Source of the DNA: an uncultured Cohaesibacter sp.
GTDB taxonomy: Bacteria; Pseudomonadota; Alphaproteobacteria; Rhizobiales; Cohaesibacteraceae
Direction of reading: 5' to 3'
NCBI RefSeq assembly: GCF_963676275.1
Contig: NZ_OY781091.1
Span: 4,669,001-4,733,000 of the forward strand
DNA: 64,000 nucleotides
How positions within the stretch are numbered: the first letter of the stretch is position 1; each line of letters begins with the position of its first letter. Below, in pieces: positions 1 through 8,907 of this stretch. Under the pieces are notes generated by a model that searched no databases, had not been told where the DNA came from, and saw only the letters and a list, made by a program, of their open reading frames with translations. The translations under genes were made by a program, and so were the position numbers.

Positions 1-919
1 GAGTCAGGCCGCAGCCGCGATCGGCCAGATCGCGCTGGGCGAAGCCTATGCCGACGCCCTGCACAAGGTCGATCTGACCTCTGGACAGGTGCTGCTTACC
101 CTCAGCGACACCGAAGAACGCCGCCGCTACCTCAATGCCCGCGCCACGCTGGCCACCATGCTCAAGCTCGGAGCCGTGCCGATCATCAACGAGAATGACA
201 CGGTCGCCACCACGGAAATCAAGTTCGGCGACAATGACCGCCTTGCCGCCCGCGTTGCGACCATGATCAGCGCCGACTGTCTCATTCTCCTCTCCGACAT
301 CGATGGCCTTTATACCGCACCCCCGGCCCACAATCCCGATGCGCAGCATATTGCGGTCATCGACCATATCACGCCCGAAATCGAGGCCATGGCAGGCAGT
401 GCCGGATCAAGCCTTGCCAAGGGCGGCATGACCACCAAGATTGCAGCAGCCAAGATCGCGGTCAATGCCGGCACCGCCATGATCATCGCCAATGGCAGCG
501 ACTATAATCCGCTGCGCGCCATCATGAATGGTGCAAAGCACAGCTGGTTTGCCCCCAAATCCAACCCGATCACCCAGCGTAAGCGCTGGATCAACGGCAA
601 TCTGGAACCTCATGGCACCATCACACTGGATGAAGGCGCGGTGCGTGCCCTGCTGGGAGGCAAGAGCCTGCTGCCCGCTGGCGTGAAGCGTCTGGAGGGC
701 AACTTCGCCAAGGGCGACGCCCTGATCATTCTTGATCCCGCTGGCGTCGAAATTGCCCGCGGCCTTGTCGCCTATGACCGCTCCGAAGCGGACCAGATCA
801 AGGGATGCAAATCCTCCCAGATTGCGGAAATTCTGGGTTATGATGGCCGAGCCGAGCTCATCCATCGCGACGACATGGTTCTGAGCGCCGAATCCGGCGA
901 TCATGCCGACCACGCCTGA
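1..919 (+). CDS. proB: Glutamate 5-kinase (5'-truncated by window edge)
   Basis: ATP-dependent phosphorylation of glutamate, the first step of proline synthesis. The reading frame is open from base 2, so the N-terminal nucleotide-binding part lies outside the window. The visible part contains the amino-acid kinase core ([11 protein letters not shown], then [13 protein letters not shown], then LLSDIDGLY and [13 protein letters not shown]), all typical of ProB. A C-terminal PUA-type domain follows ([19 protein letters not shown] through the end, roughly the last 90 residues). proA lies about 120 bases downstream on the same strand, so the two probably form an operon. Glutamate kinase is usually feedback-inhibited by proline; that is family knowledge, not visible here. 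Confidence 0.96.
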   Translation, partial: SQAAAAIGQIALGEAYADALHKVDLTSGQVLLTLSDTEERRRYLNARATLATMLKLGAVPIINENDTVATTEIKFGDNDRLAARVATMISADCLILLSDIDGLYTAPPAHNPDAQHIAVIDHITPEIEAMAGSAGSSLAKGGMTTKIAAAKIAVNAGTAMIIANGSDYNPLRAIMNGAKHSWFAPKSNPITQRKRWINGNLEPHGTITLDEGAVRALLGGKSLLPAGVKRLEGNFAKGDALIILDPAGVEIARGLVAYDRSEADQIKGCKSSQIAEILGYDGRAELIHRDDMVLSAESGDHADHA

Positions 920-1042
920 GGCAATGGCATCGGGCAGCGTTGCTCCCAAGGCCTTGCCCGCCAACGAAACAGCTTCGCAAAGAGGCACAAGGACTCTGTG
1001 CGCTGAAATAACGTCATGTTCCCAAAGGGGAGGGAGACAGCC

Positions 1043-2317
1043 ATGAATGACACGACTGCATCCGTTAGCGAAATCATGAAGGCACTGGGCGCAAAGGCCC
1101 GCAAGGCAGCCCGTCATCTGGCCAATGCCCCGACCGAGCAGAAGAATGCAGCGCTCAGCGAGGCGGCGAAAGCCATTCGCGCCAATGTCCCGGTCATTCT
1201 GGATGCCAATGCCAAGGATATCGCCAAAGGCAAGGAAGATGGCATGACATCCGCCTTTCTTGATCGCCTGACCCTTTCTGAGGACAGGATCGAAGCCATC
1301 GCCGCTGGCCTTGATGCCATTGTCGCCCTGCCCGATCCCGTCGGTACCATCATGACCGGCTGGGACCGTCCCAACGGCCTGCATATCGAGCGCGTGCGTA
1401 CTCCTCTGGGCATCATCGGCGTCATCTATGAAAGCCGCCCCAATGTCACCGCCGATGCGGGCGCCCTGTGCCTGAAGGCGGGCAACGCCTCCATCCTGCG
1501 CGGCGGTTCGGACAGCTATCATTCCTCAAGGGCCATCCATGCCTGTCTCGCAGAAGGCCTGCAAAGCGCCGGCCTGCCCAGCGATTGCATCCAGATCGTT
1601 CCCACCACGGACAGGGCTGCCGTTGGCGAGATGCTCAAGGGGCTGGACGGCAATCTCGACGTGCTGGTGCCGCGCGGCGGCAAGGGGCTGGTCGGACGCG
1701 TGCAACAGGAAGCCCGTGTCCCGGTCTTCTCCCATCTGGAAGGCATTTGCCACATCTATATCGACAAGCAGGCCGACCCGCAAAAGGCGGAAGCCATAAC
1801 CGTCAATGCCAAGATGCGCCGTACCGGCATTTGCGGTTCGGCAGAAACCCTGCTGATCGACCGGACCATTGCCGACACCATCGGCAAGACGGTGCTGGAA
1901 GCCCTCAGCCGCTCGGGCTGCGTGGTGCGCGGCACCGAAGAGGTCATTGCATTGCTGCCGCAAGCCGAACTGGCCAATGAGGAAGACTGGTCAACCGAAT
2001 ATCTCGACGCGATCATTTCTGCCAAGATCGTCGACGGCGTTGACGAGGCCATCGATCATATTGCCCGCTACAGCTCCAACCACACCGAAAGCATCATCAC
2101 CGAGAATGATGCTGCCGCCGACAAATTCCTCAAGGAAGTGGACAGCGCCATCGTGATGCATAACGCCTCCACCCAATTTGCCGATGGTGGTGAATTCGGC
2201 ATGGGGGCAGAAATCGGCATTGCCACCGGCCGCATGCATGCGCGCGGCCCGGTCGGGCTGGAACAATTGACCAGTTTCAAATATCGTGTGCATGGCACGG
2301 GGCAGACCCGGCCCTGA
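1043..2317 (+). CDS. proA: Gamma-glutamyl phosphate reductase
   Basis: NADPH-dependent reduction of gamma-glutamyl phosphate to glutamate 5-semialdehyde, the second step of proline synthesis. The 424-residue product has the usual family length. The catalytic cysteine lies in [14 protein letters not shown], and the [19 protein letters not shown] segment is strongly conserved in ProA. An in-frame ATG nine codons upstream (1016) exists, but the ATG at 1043 follows a purine-rich AGGGGAGGGAGAC ribosome binding site and gives the usual N-terminus, so I chose 1043. It follows proB on the same strand. Confidence 0.97.
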   Translation: MNDTTASVSEIMKALGAKARKAARHLANAPTEQKNAALSEAAKAIRANVPVILDANAKDIAKGKEDGMTSAFLDRLTLSEDRIEAIAAGLDAIVALPDPVGTIMTGWDRPNGLHIERVRTPLGIIGVIYESRPNVTADAGALCLKAGNASILRGGSDSYHSSRAIHACLAEGLQSAGLPSDCIQIVPTTDRAAVGEMLKGLDGNLDVLVPRGGKGLVGRVQQEARVPVFSHLEGICHIYIDKQADPQKAEAITVNAKMRRTGICGSAETLLIDRTIADTIGKTVLEALSRSGCVVRGTEEVIALLPQAELANEEDWSTEYLDAIISAKIVDGVDEAIDHIARYSSNHTESIITENDAAADKFLKEVDSAIVMHNASTQFADGGEFGMGAEIGIATGRMHARGPVGLEQLTSFKYRVHGTGQTRP

Positions 2318-2384
2318 TTTCAACATCTCATCCACATGAGGCTTTGCCCCCTGCCCTGTTCCCAGTTTTCCGCCGGTTGACGCG

Positions 2385-3029
2385 ATGACACGATCCCGCA
2401 TTTATTCCCATGATCTGCCGCTCGTCACCCCCGGCCTGCGCATCGGCCTTTATGGCGGCAGCTTCAACCCCGCCCATAGAGGCCACAGGCATGTCGCCCT
2501 GACAGCCCTCAAACATCTCCAACTGGATCGCATCTGGTGTCTTGTCACTCCGGGCAATCCATTGAAAGATATAAGAGAACTCCCCCCTCTGGAGCGCCGG
2601 ATGCGCGACACCGCCCGCCTGATGGATCATCCCCGCATTGATGTCACCGGCATCGAGGCAAGGGCGGGAACCCGCTATACCGCAGAAAGCCTTGACTGGC
2701 TGTCAACCCGCACCAACGGGGCGCATCTGGTTTGGCTGATGGGCGCGGACAATCTTGCCCAATTTCACAAATGGCAGCGCTGGGAAGACATTTTCAGCAA
2801 AATCCCTGTTGCCATTGTCGACCGCCCCGGCTACAGTCTCTCACCGCTTAACGCTCTGGCGGCCCGGAATTTTGCATGGGCGCGGCTTCCTTCCCACAAG
2901 GAGAAGACGCTCGCGACAGCACAATGTCCCGCCTGGACCTTCATTTATGGTCCGCGTTCGGACTTGTCTTCCACCGCATTAAGGCAAAGCACAAAAACCC
3001 AAGGCGCGCATGATGCGCAAGAGCCTTGA
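2385..3029 (+). CDS. nadD: Nicotinate-nucleotide adenylyltransferase
   Basis: Transfers AMP to nicotinate mononucleotide to make deamido-NAD in NAD synthesis. The 214-residue protein has the nucleotidyltransferase signature GSFNPAHRGHRHVA near residues 25-38, the WLMGADNLAQFHKW segment, and the C-terminal SSTALRQ version of the (I/S)SST(E/A)-x-R motif. Position between proA and rsfS is the classic alphaproteobacterial arrangement, in which nadD and rsfS are neighbours. About 65 bases separate it from proA, so readthrough from proBA is possible. Confidence 0.96.
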   Translation: MTRSRIYSHDLPLVTPGLRIGLYGGSFNPAHRGHRHVALTALKHLQLDRIWCLVTPGNPLKDIRELPPLERRMRDTARLMDHPRIDVTGIEARAGTRYTAESLDWLSTRTNGAHLVWLMGADNLAQFHKWQRWEDIFSKIPVAIVDRPGYSLSPLNALAARNFAWARLPSHKEKTLATAQCPAWTFIYGPRSDLSSTALRQSTKTQGAHDAQEP

Positions 3030-3191
3030 AATTGTCACATAGCATGACTTATTCTTGAAGGGCGAAGATTCGATGCTGATATCGCTCTTTCGCCCCGTCC
3101 ATGTCCGTTCATAGCCTGACCGGCTGTTGAACGGGAGAGAAACTGTCTGCAGTTTGATTCAAGAGGTATATTCCTGTCCACCGCAGCACAA

Positions 3192-3581
3192 ATGGAGATC
3201 ATGCCAGAAGGTCCGTCTCCCATCCGTCTCGTTTCGGGTCGCAAGGATCCTGAACAGGCGCTCGCAGTGATCCTCTCGAGCCTTGATGAAGCCAAGGCCG
3301 AAGATATCCTGTCTATCGACCTGCGCGGCAAGTCCGCCCTTGCCGACTATATGGTCATCACTTCCGGTCGTTCCCACAGACATGTTGGTGCCGTTTCCGA
3401 TCGTCTCCTCAGAGACCTCAAGGACAATGGCTTTGGCAGCGCCAATGTGGAAGGTCTTCCCAATTGCGATTGGGTGCTGATCGACACCGGCGACGTGATC
3501 GTGCATATCTTCCGTCCTGAAGTCCGCGAATTCTACAATATCGAAAAGATGTGGGCCGCGGATACGGACGAAGATCAGTAA
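3192..3581 (+). CDS. rsfS: Ribosomal silencing factor RsfS
   Basis: Binds uL14 on the 50S subunit and blocks joining with 30S when nutrients are short. The 129-residue protein carries the Iojap/RsfS domain (DLRGKSALADYMVITSGRS, then GDVIVHIFRPEVREFYNIEKMW), which is diagnostic. Two starts are possible. The ATG at 3192 has no obvious Shine-Dalgarno. The ATG at 3201 has GGAG only three bases before it, which is too close to be comfortable. I list the longer form. rlmH follows, the usual rsfS-rlmH pairing. Confidence 0.95.
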   Translation: MEIMPEGPSPIRLVSGRKDPEQALAVILSSLDEAKAEDILSIDLRGKSALADYMVITSGRSHRHVGAVSDRLLRDLKDNGFGSANVEGLPNCDWVLIDTGDVIVHIFRPEVREFYNIEKMWAADTDEDQ

Positions 3582-3609
3582 TCACGCCTCAAAGGCTGGC
3601 CTGCTGATG

Positions 3610-3630
3610 GATCCGTCCTGACGACGGATC
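3610..3630 (+). terminator. Stem-loop between rsfS and rlmH
   Basis: A perfect 8-base stem (GATCCGTC / GACGGATC) closes a 5-base loop in the 80-base rsfS-rlmH spacer and is followed by the pyrimidine-rich TTCTCTG. There is no clean T run, so it may be an mRNA-stabilising or attenuating hairpin rather than a full terminator. Confidence 0.35.
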
Positions 3631-3661
3631 TTCTCTGTTGGCAGATTCAGCCGGGAAGTGA

Positions 3662-4147
3662 ATGATGAAGCTCATTATCAGCGCAATCGGACGGCAAAAA
3701 GCCGGCCCCGAAACAGATCTTGTTGCGCGTTATCAGGACCGCGCCCAGAAGGCTGGCCGCAATCTGGGACTCAGCGGCCCCGACATTCTGGAATTTTCAG
3801 AAAGCCGCGCCCGCAAAAGCCTCGAACGCAAGCAGCAGGAAGCCGAGCAGACCCTTGGCGCAATGCCCACCGGCAGCTTCATTGTTGCGCTTGATGAGCA
3901 TGGCAAGAACATGTCCAGCGCGGATTTCGCCAGCCTGATCGACAGGGAGCGCAATCAGGGCACGCCCGCCATGGCCTTCTGTCTGGGCGGCCCGGACGGT
4001 CATGGACAGCCACTGCTCGCAGCAGCCAATGTCAAGCTCGCGTTGGGGGCCATGACATGGCCGCATCAGATCGCCCGTATCCTGCTGTCCGAACAGATCT
4101 ATCGCGCCATCACCATCCTGTCGGGCCATCCTTACCATCGCAGCTGA
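3662..4147 (+). CDS. rlmH: 23S rRNA (pseudouridine1915-N3)-methyltransferase
   Basis: SPOUT-class methyltransferase that methylates pseudouridine 1915 in helix 69 of 23S rRNA on assembled ribosomes. The 161-residue length matches the family. The SAM-binding knot is visible as AFCLGGPDGHG, followed by the C-terminal ILLSEQIYRAITILSGHPYH, nearly invariant in RlmH. Two adjacent ATG codons (3662 and 3665) could start translation; the second gives the conventional MKL N-terminus. It continues the ribosome-maturation theme of rsfS. Confidence 0.96.
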   Translation: MMKLIISAIGRQKAGPETDLVARYQDRAQKAGRNLGLSGPDILEFSESRARKSLERKQQEAEQTLGAMPTGSFIVALDEHGKNMSSADFASLIDRERNQGTPAMAFCLGGPDGHGQPLLAAANVKLALGAMTWPHQIARILLSEQIYRAITILSGHPYHRS

Positions 4148-4258
4148 TTTCTCCGTCCAAAAACCGTCACAAAAGTCGGCTATTTGCAGATTTTCGCCGT
4201 CAAGACGATTCCACCCGCTTGGAGCATGCACTAAATTGCAATCAAATCAGCGCAACAG

Positions 4259-5734
4259 GTGATTCGGGTGCGAAAGAGAACAGCAAGCAGGTCAGAATTC
4301 CGGGCAAAGCCGACAAGAAGAGCCACTCACGCGCTCGCCCTTGCTTTTCTTGCTGCCCTCACCCTGCTTGCAGAACCGGTCTGGTCCACAGAATCCGCCA
4401 CTGCCACATCTGACGAGCAAAGCCAGACGCAGGACCAGTCAGCCGGACAGGACGGCGACAAGCAGAAGACCGAGGAAGAACAACAGGCCGAGCGGGCACT
4501 GGAAGCGCGCCTTAAAGCCCGCAAGGATCAGGAAGACGCCCTTGCCCAGCTGGAATCCAGCATCGCCCTTTCCAAGCAGAAACAGGAAGAATTGAGCGCT
4601 GAAATTGCGCAGATCAAATCGGACCGCGAAACCATCCGCTCCGACATGATCGCCACGGGAGAGCGCATCTCCAATCTGGAAGGCTCGATCTCCCAGCGTG
4701 AGGATCGCCTCAAGCTTCTCTTCTCCGACCAGACCGAGCTCAAGGTTTCGCTGGCCGAGCAGCGTGATTCCCTCTCGGAGATATTGGCAGCCCTGCAGAG
4801 AATCGGGCGCAATCCCCCTCCTGCCCTCGTCATTCGCCCCAATGAAGCACTGAGCGCTGTGCGCTCGGCCATTCTTCTATCCACACTTGTTCCCGAAATT
4901 CGCGTCGAAGCCAATGCTCTGGCCAGCCAACTGGCCCAGTTGATCCAGTTGCAGAAAGAAATCGAAGACGAGAAATCGGCATTGCAGACCAGTCTGGCAA
5001 GCTTGCAGGAAGAAGAGCAGCGCCTGGACCTGCTGATCGAGAAGAAGAAGGCTCAGGAAGCGACAACACAGCAAGCCGCCGAGGAAGAGCAACAGAAAAC
5101 CAATGAGTTGGCTGCCAAAGCCAGAACACTGGAACAGTTGATCAACGGCATGGAGCAGGAAATCGAGGCCGCCCGTATAGCCGTAAAAGAAGCGCAGGAC
5201 GCCGAAAAGAGAGCGTTACAGCAGGAAATCGAGACAAAAAAGCAGAAGATAGCCGCATTAAAAGATGCCGCCCGCCTTTCTCCTGCCATACCTTTTGTTA
5301 AGATGAAAGGACTTATGCATTTACCTGCCAATGGTGCAATTTTGAAAGCCTATGGCAATGAAGATGGATTCGGTGGTCAAACACAGGGAATTTCAGTCGC
5401 AACACGCATTGGCGCACAGGTAACAAGCCCGTCCGACGGTTGGATAGTTTATGCAGGACCGTTCCGCTCCTTCGGGAAACTCTTGATTATCAATGCCGGA
5501 GGCGGCTACCATATCGTTCTGTCAGGCATGGACGAAGTATATCCCGAAGTCGGGAGTTTTGTTTTGGCCAATGAACCTGTGGGAAAAATGCAGCAGACAA
5601 GACTGGCATCCAGCGATCTATTGGATGCAAATGCCTCACGGCCAGTATTATATATAGAATTAAGAAAAGATGGTGTTGCGATCGATCCTTCACCATGGTG
5701 GACAGCAGATTTGAAGGAAAAGGCAGACGGATGA
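4259..5734 (+). CDS. EnvC-like murein hydrolase activator (degenerate LytM/M23)
   Basis: Probably an exported activator of cell-wall amidases during division. A GTG start at 4259 gives a basic N-terminus followed by a hydrophobic export segment (LALAFLAALTLLAEPVW, about residues 27-43). A long coiled coil rich in Glu, Gln and Lys spans roughly residues 60-340, and a LytM/M23 domain runs from about 350 to 480. The Zn ligands of active M23 enzymes are missing: the first-motif positions read QTQGIS and the HxH region reads YHIVLSGM, as expected for non-enzymatic EnvC/NlpD-type activators. A second GTG at 4268 is an alternative start. Its stop overlaps the ctpA start by four bases (ATGA), so the two are translationally coupled. 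Confidence 0.88.
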   Translation: MIRVRKRTASRSEFRAKPTRRATHALALAFLAALTLLAEPVWSTESATATSDEQSQTQDQSAGQDGDKQKTEEEQQAERALEARLKARKDQEDALAQLESSIALSKQKQEELSAEIAQIKSDRETIRSDMIATGERISNLEGSISQREDRLKLLFSDQTELKVSLAEQRDSLSEILAALQRIGRNPPPALVIRPNEALSAVRSAILLSTLVPEIRVEANALASQLAQLIQLQKEIEDEKSALQTSLASLQEEEQRLDLLIEKKKAQEATTQQAAEEEQQKTNELAAKARTLEQLINGMEQEIEAARIAVKEAQDAEKRALQQEIETKKQKIAALKDAARLSPAIPFVKMKGLMHLPANGAILKAYGNEDGFGGQTQGISVATRIGAQVTSPSDGWIVYAGPFRSFGKLLIINAGGGYHIVLSGMDEVYPEVGSFVLANEPVGKMQQTRLASSDLLDANASRPVLYIELRKDGVAIDPSPWWTADLKEKADG

Positions 5735-7119
5735 TCCGTAAACTTTCACTATTGCTGATCGGCGCTCTCATGGGTGCTGGTCTGGTCGTAACCTTGTCAA
5801 TCATCTCCTGGGAGACGACAGGGACTGCCAATGCCGCAAGTTCGGATACCTATCGCCAGCTGAATCTGTTTGGCGATGTTTTCGAGCGCGTGCGTCGCGA
5901 ATATGTCGAGATTCCGGACGATGACAAGTTGATCGCTTCGGCTCTCAATGGAATGCTGACCTCGCTGGACCCTCATTCAAGCTACATGTCTCCTGAAAGC
6001 TTCGAAGACATGACCGTTGAAACGCAGGGCGAATTCGGCGGTCTGGGCATTCAGGTCACCATGGAAAAGGGCCTCGTCAAGGTCATCTCTCCGATGGACG
6101 ATACCCCGGCACATGCGGCCGGTATTCTGGCCGATGATTATATCACCCATCTCGATGGCAAGCCCGTGCGCGGTCTGACGCTCAGCGAAGCAGTCGACAA
6201 GATGCGCGGCAAGGTCGGCACCAAGATCAAGCTGACCATCGTGCGCAAGAATGTCGAAAAGCCGATAGAGGTTGAAATCACACGCGAGATCATCAAGCTC
6301 ACCTCGGTGAAATTCAAGGCCTATGACGATATCGGCTATATTCGCATCACCCAGTTCAACGGGCAGGCATTCGCAGGCCTCACCGATGCGATTGAAAAGC
6401 TCGAAGAGGAAATTGGCGAACAGAAGATCAAGGGCTACATCCTTGACCTGCGGTCCAATCCGGGCGGTCAGCTTGACCAGTCCATCGCGGTTGCGGACAC
6501 ATTCCTTGATCAGGGCGAAATCGTATCGACCCGCGGTCGCAACAAGGAAGAAGTCAAGCGCTACTATTCCCGCGCTGGCGATCTGGCCAAGGGCCATCCG
6601 GTTGTCGTGCTGATCAATGGCGGCTCCGCCTCTGCATCCGAAATTGTTGCAGGCGCCTTGTCCGACCATCACCGCGCCACTCTGGTTGGTTCCAAATCCT
6701 TCGGCAAGGGCTCGGTGCAGACCATCATCCCGCTGAGCAACAATGGTGCGATCCGTCTGACCACGGCGCGTTACTATACGCCATCTGGCACCTCCATTCA
6801 GGCCAAGGGCATCGTGCCGGACATCTTTGTCGAGCAGGAACTGCCTGATGATCTGAAGGACAAGTTCCCCCAGCAGACCACGACCGAGGCGACGCTGGAT
6901 GGTCACCTTGAAGCCGAAGGCATGATGGATGCAGATGCCGTACCGGCAAGCGACGAGGAAGCCGATGTCAACGCGGAAGCTCAGGACGAGAAAGAACCAT
7001 ATTCTCCATCCTATGTTCCTGCGGAACTGGACAAGGACACCCAGCTTCAGTTTGCAATGAAACTGATGCATGGCGAAATCGTGAATGACGCTTACCCCCC
7101 CAAAGGGGAAACGAAGTAA
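5731..7119 (+). CDS. ctpA: S41 family C-terminal processing protease
   Basis: Periplasmic tail-specific serine protease. From the ATG at 5731 the protein is 462 residues long. It has an N-terminal signal or anchor (LSLLLIGALMGAGLVVTLSI), a PDZ domain near residues 90-165 (GGLGIQVTMEKGLVKVISP), and a peptidase S41 core. The catalytic Ser is in the SASE motif of GGSASASEIV and the catalytic Lys is 25 residues later in SFGKGSVQ, matching Tsp/CtpA spacing. A longer frame starts at 5695, but 5731 overlaps the preceding stop (ATGA) and gives a proper signal peptide. The C-terminal 90 residues are acidic and low in complexity. EnvC-like protein plus CtpA is a common alphaproteobacterial pair. Confidence 0.96.
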   Translation: MIRKLSLLLIGALMGAGLVVTLSIISWETTGTANAASSDTYRQLNLFGDVFERVRREYVEIPDDDKLIASALNGMLTSLDPHSSYMSPESFEDMTVETQGEFGGLGIQVTMEKGLVKVISPMDDTPAHAAGILADDYITHLDGKPVRGLTLSEAVDKMRGKVGTKIKLTIVRKNVEKPIEVEITREIIKLTSVKFKAYDDIGYIRITQFNGQAFAGLTDAIEKLEEEIGEQKIKGYILDLRSNPGGQLDQSIAVADTFLDQGEIVSTRGRNKEEVKRYYSRAGDLAKGHPVVVLINGGSASASEIVAGALSDHHRATLVGSKSFGKGSVQTIIPLSNNGAIRLTTARYYTPSGTSIQAKGIVPDIFVEQELPDDLKDKFPQQTTTEATLDGHLEAEGMMDADAVPASDEEADVNAEAQDEKEPYSPSYVPAELDKDTQLQFAMKLMHGEIVNDAYPPKGETK

Positions 7120-7131
7120 GGCAACGGCAAG

Positions 7132-7151
7132 GGTGGGCTGACAAGCCCACC
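7132..7151 (+). terminator. Stem-loop between ctpA and the YibQ-like gene
   Basis: Perfect 8-base stem (GGTGGGCT / AGCCCACC) with a GACA loop, 12 bases after the ctpA stop. It is followed by TTCACCTCTCTTT rather than a clean T run, so termination would be partial at best. Confidence 0.35.
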
Positions 7152-7176
7152 TTCACCTCTCTTTAGGAGACGGATC

Positions 7177-8292
7177 ATGGCGGCGAGTGATCTGAGCAAG
7201 CCTTTGGGCCAAGACAAAAGTGAAGCATCGGGCCTCAGCCGGATTTTCATGTTCAGCTCCTTCGGGCTGTTGGCAATGGTCGTTCTTGGCCTGACATCGT
7301 GGATTTTGCTGGCTGACAATCCTGATGGTGGACTGCCCACGAGCGAAGTGGATCTCGCAGCCAAGGTCGATCCCAATACCCGTATCGGTGTCGTGGGCAT
7401 CCGTCCAAGCATCAAGCCGGGCATACCGGAAACAACCCTTCCCGACGAGCAACAGGTCTCCAGCCCGCAGCTTGATGCGAGCATGCCTGCAGATATTCAG
7501 GACGATGCCGGTATCCGCGTCCTTGATCCAGCGGATCCAAGCCTTAATGCCGTTGCAACAGCGGATGGCGCGGTGCCATATCAGGCTTTTGCCCGTCCGG
7601 TCAATACAGACGCAATCGCAGGCTTGCCAAAGATCGCGATCATCATGGATGGGCTGGGCCTTTCCCAGACCACGACAGAAGAAGCCCTCACCCTGCTGCC
7701 GCCAGATATCACTCTGGCTTTTGCCCCCTATGGCAACAGCCTCTCGCGCTGGACCCGCAAGGCACGCAGTCAGGGCCACGAACTGCTCGTGCAGGTTCCC
7801 ATGGAGCCGTTTGACTATCCCAACAACGACCCCGGGCCGCATACCCTGCTGACATCGGCCAATGCCGAAGCGAACAAGGCCAATCTCAACTGGGTGCTTG
7901 AGCGCTTTGACCAATATGTAGGGGTCATCAATTATATGGGCGCCCGGTTTTCATCCGATGAGCTGGCCGGTTCCGAATTCATGACCGAGTTGAAAAACAA
8001 GGGCCTGCTCTATGTTGAAAACAGCGCTCAGGGGCGCAGCAGGCTCAACATCATCGCCAGCAAGATGAGCATCCCCAATCTGCGCTCCGATCTTGTGATC
8101 GATTTCCGCGGCCGACCCGAGGATATCGAAACCCGTCTGGTTCAGCTTGAATCGATCGCTCAGGAAAATGGCTCGGCTCTCGGTGTCGCCTCAGCCTTCC
8201 CCACCTCGATCCATTCCATTTCAGACTGGACACAGTCCCTCAGACAACGCGGCTTCGCTCTTGTTCCGATCACCACTTTATTGAAACAATAA
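7177..8292 (+). CDS. Divergent polysaccharide deacetylase (YibQ family)
   Basis: Membrane-anchored envelope protein of 371 residues. A single N-terminal transmembrane segment (FGLLAMVVLGLTSWILLAD, about residues 29-47) is followed by a Pro- and Ala-rich linker. From about residue 145 there is a NodB-like barrel of the divergent deacetylase family (IAIIMDGLGLSQTTTEEAL, then LLVQVPMEPFDYPNNDPGPH, then GVINYMGARFSSD). These PMEP and NYMGARF segments are hallmarks of the family. Substrate is unknown. It lies next to ctpA and the EnvC-like gene, the same order as in many alphaproteobacteria, which supports a cell-envelope role. A GGAG-type ribosome binding site precedes the ATG. Confidence 0.9.
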   Translation: MAASDLSKPLGQDKSEASGLSRIFMFSSFGLLAMVVLGLTSWILLADNPDGGLPTSEVDLAAKVDPNTRIGVVGIRPSIKPGIPETTLPDEQQVSSPQLDASMPADIQDDAGIRVLDPADPSLNAVATADGAVPYQAFARPVNTDAIAGLPKIAIIMDGLGLSQTTTEEALTLLPPDITLAFAPYGNSLSRWTRKARSQGHELLVQVPMEPFDYPNNDPGPHTLLTSANAEANKANLNWVLERFDQYVGVINYMGARFSSDELAGSEFMTELKNKGLLYVENSAQGRSRLNIIASKMSIPNLRSDLVIDFRGRPEDIETRLVQLESIAQENGSALGVASAFPTSIHSISDWTQSLRQRGFALVPITTLLKQ

Positions 8293-8302
8293 GGCATCAA
8301 GA

Positions 8303-8806
8303 ATGGCCAAGAAGGATAAACTGCCCTATCGCGACTGCGTGGGCATTTGCGTATTCAACAAGGACAACAAGGTTTGGATCGGCAATCGCTTCGGCGCCAA
8401 TGAGCTTGAGAATAGCGACTATACCTGGCAAATGCCGCAAGGCGGCATCGACGCTGGCGAGAAGCCCTTGCAGGCTGCCTTGCGCGAGCTTTATGAGGAG
8501 ACCTCCATCAAGAGCGTCTCTCTGATCCGCGAAGCTCCCCACTGGCTCCATTACGACTTTCCCGACCATGTGATAAAGGGGGGAAAGATCGGAAAATTCC
8601 GCGGCCAGAGACAGAGATGGTTCGCCTTCCGCTTTGAGGGCGACGAAACCGAAATCGAAGTCATTCGCCCCGGTGGCGGCCATCATCCGCAGGAATTCGA
8701 AGCCTGGCGCTGGGAAAGCTTGGCAAACACGCCAGACCTGATCGTCCCCTTCAAGCGAGACGTCTATCTCGGTGTGCTGGAAGCCTTTGCCGACATAGCC
8801 GACTGA
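8303..8806 (+). CDS. rppH: RNA pyrophosphohydrolase (Nudix)
   Basis: Removes pyrophosphate from 5'-triphosphorylated RNA and so triggers decay, or acts on dinucleoside polyphosphates. The 167-residue product begins with the RppH-like YRDCVGICVFNKDNKVWIG and WQMPQGGIDAGE. It carries a complete Nudix box (GGIDAGEKPLQAALRELYEE, about residues 46-66). The C-terminal segment EFEAWRWESLANTPDLIVPF is also typical. It lies 10 bases after the YibQ-like gene and is probably the last gene of this plus-strand cluster. Confidence 0.95.
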   Translation: MAKKDKLPYRDCVGICVFNKDNKVWIGNRFGANELENSDYTWQMPQGGIDAGEKPLQAALRELYEETSIKSVSLIREAPHWLHYDFPDHVIKGGKIGKFRGQRQRWFAFRFEGDETEIEVIRPGGGHHPQEFEAWRWESLANTPDLIVPFKRDVYLGVLEAFADIAD

Positions 8807-8830
8807 AGCCCCCCTCCCCGCATGGAGCAC

Positions 8831-8859
8831 AAAAAAGAGGCTACAGAATATGTAGCCTC
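8831..8859 (-). terminator. Rho-independent terminator of the first chemoreceptor gene
   Basis: A perfect 9-base stem (GAGGCTACA / TGTAGCCTC) with a 5-base loop. Read on the minus strand it is followed by six T residues (8836 to 8831). On the plus strand no T run follows, so it serves the minus-strand mcp gene ending at 8908. Confidence 0.85.
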
Positions 8860-8907
8860 AAAAAGGTGTCGGGGGACTGTTTTTGCTCTTGCTTGCTCGC
8901 TCACCAG

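Noticed and set aside
407-1522. Long minus-strand frame (371 codons) opposite proB/proA
   Set aside because: It lies wholly opposite two clear genes, and its translation is low-complexity Gly/Ala/Asp-rich with no family features; a shadow of GC-biased codon use.
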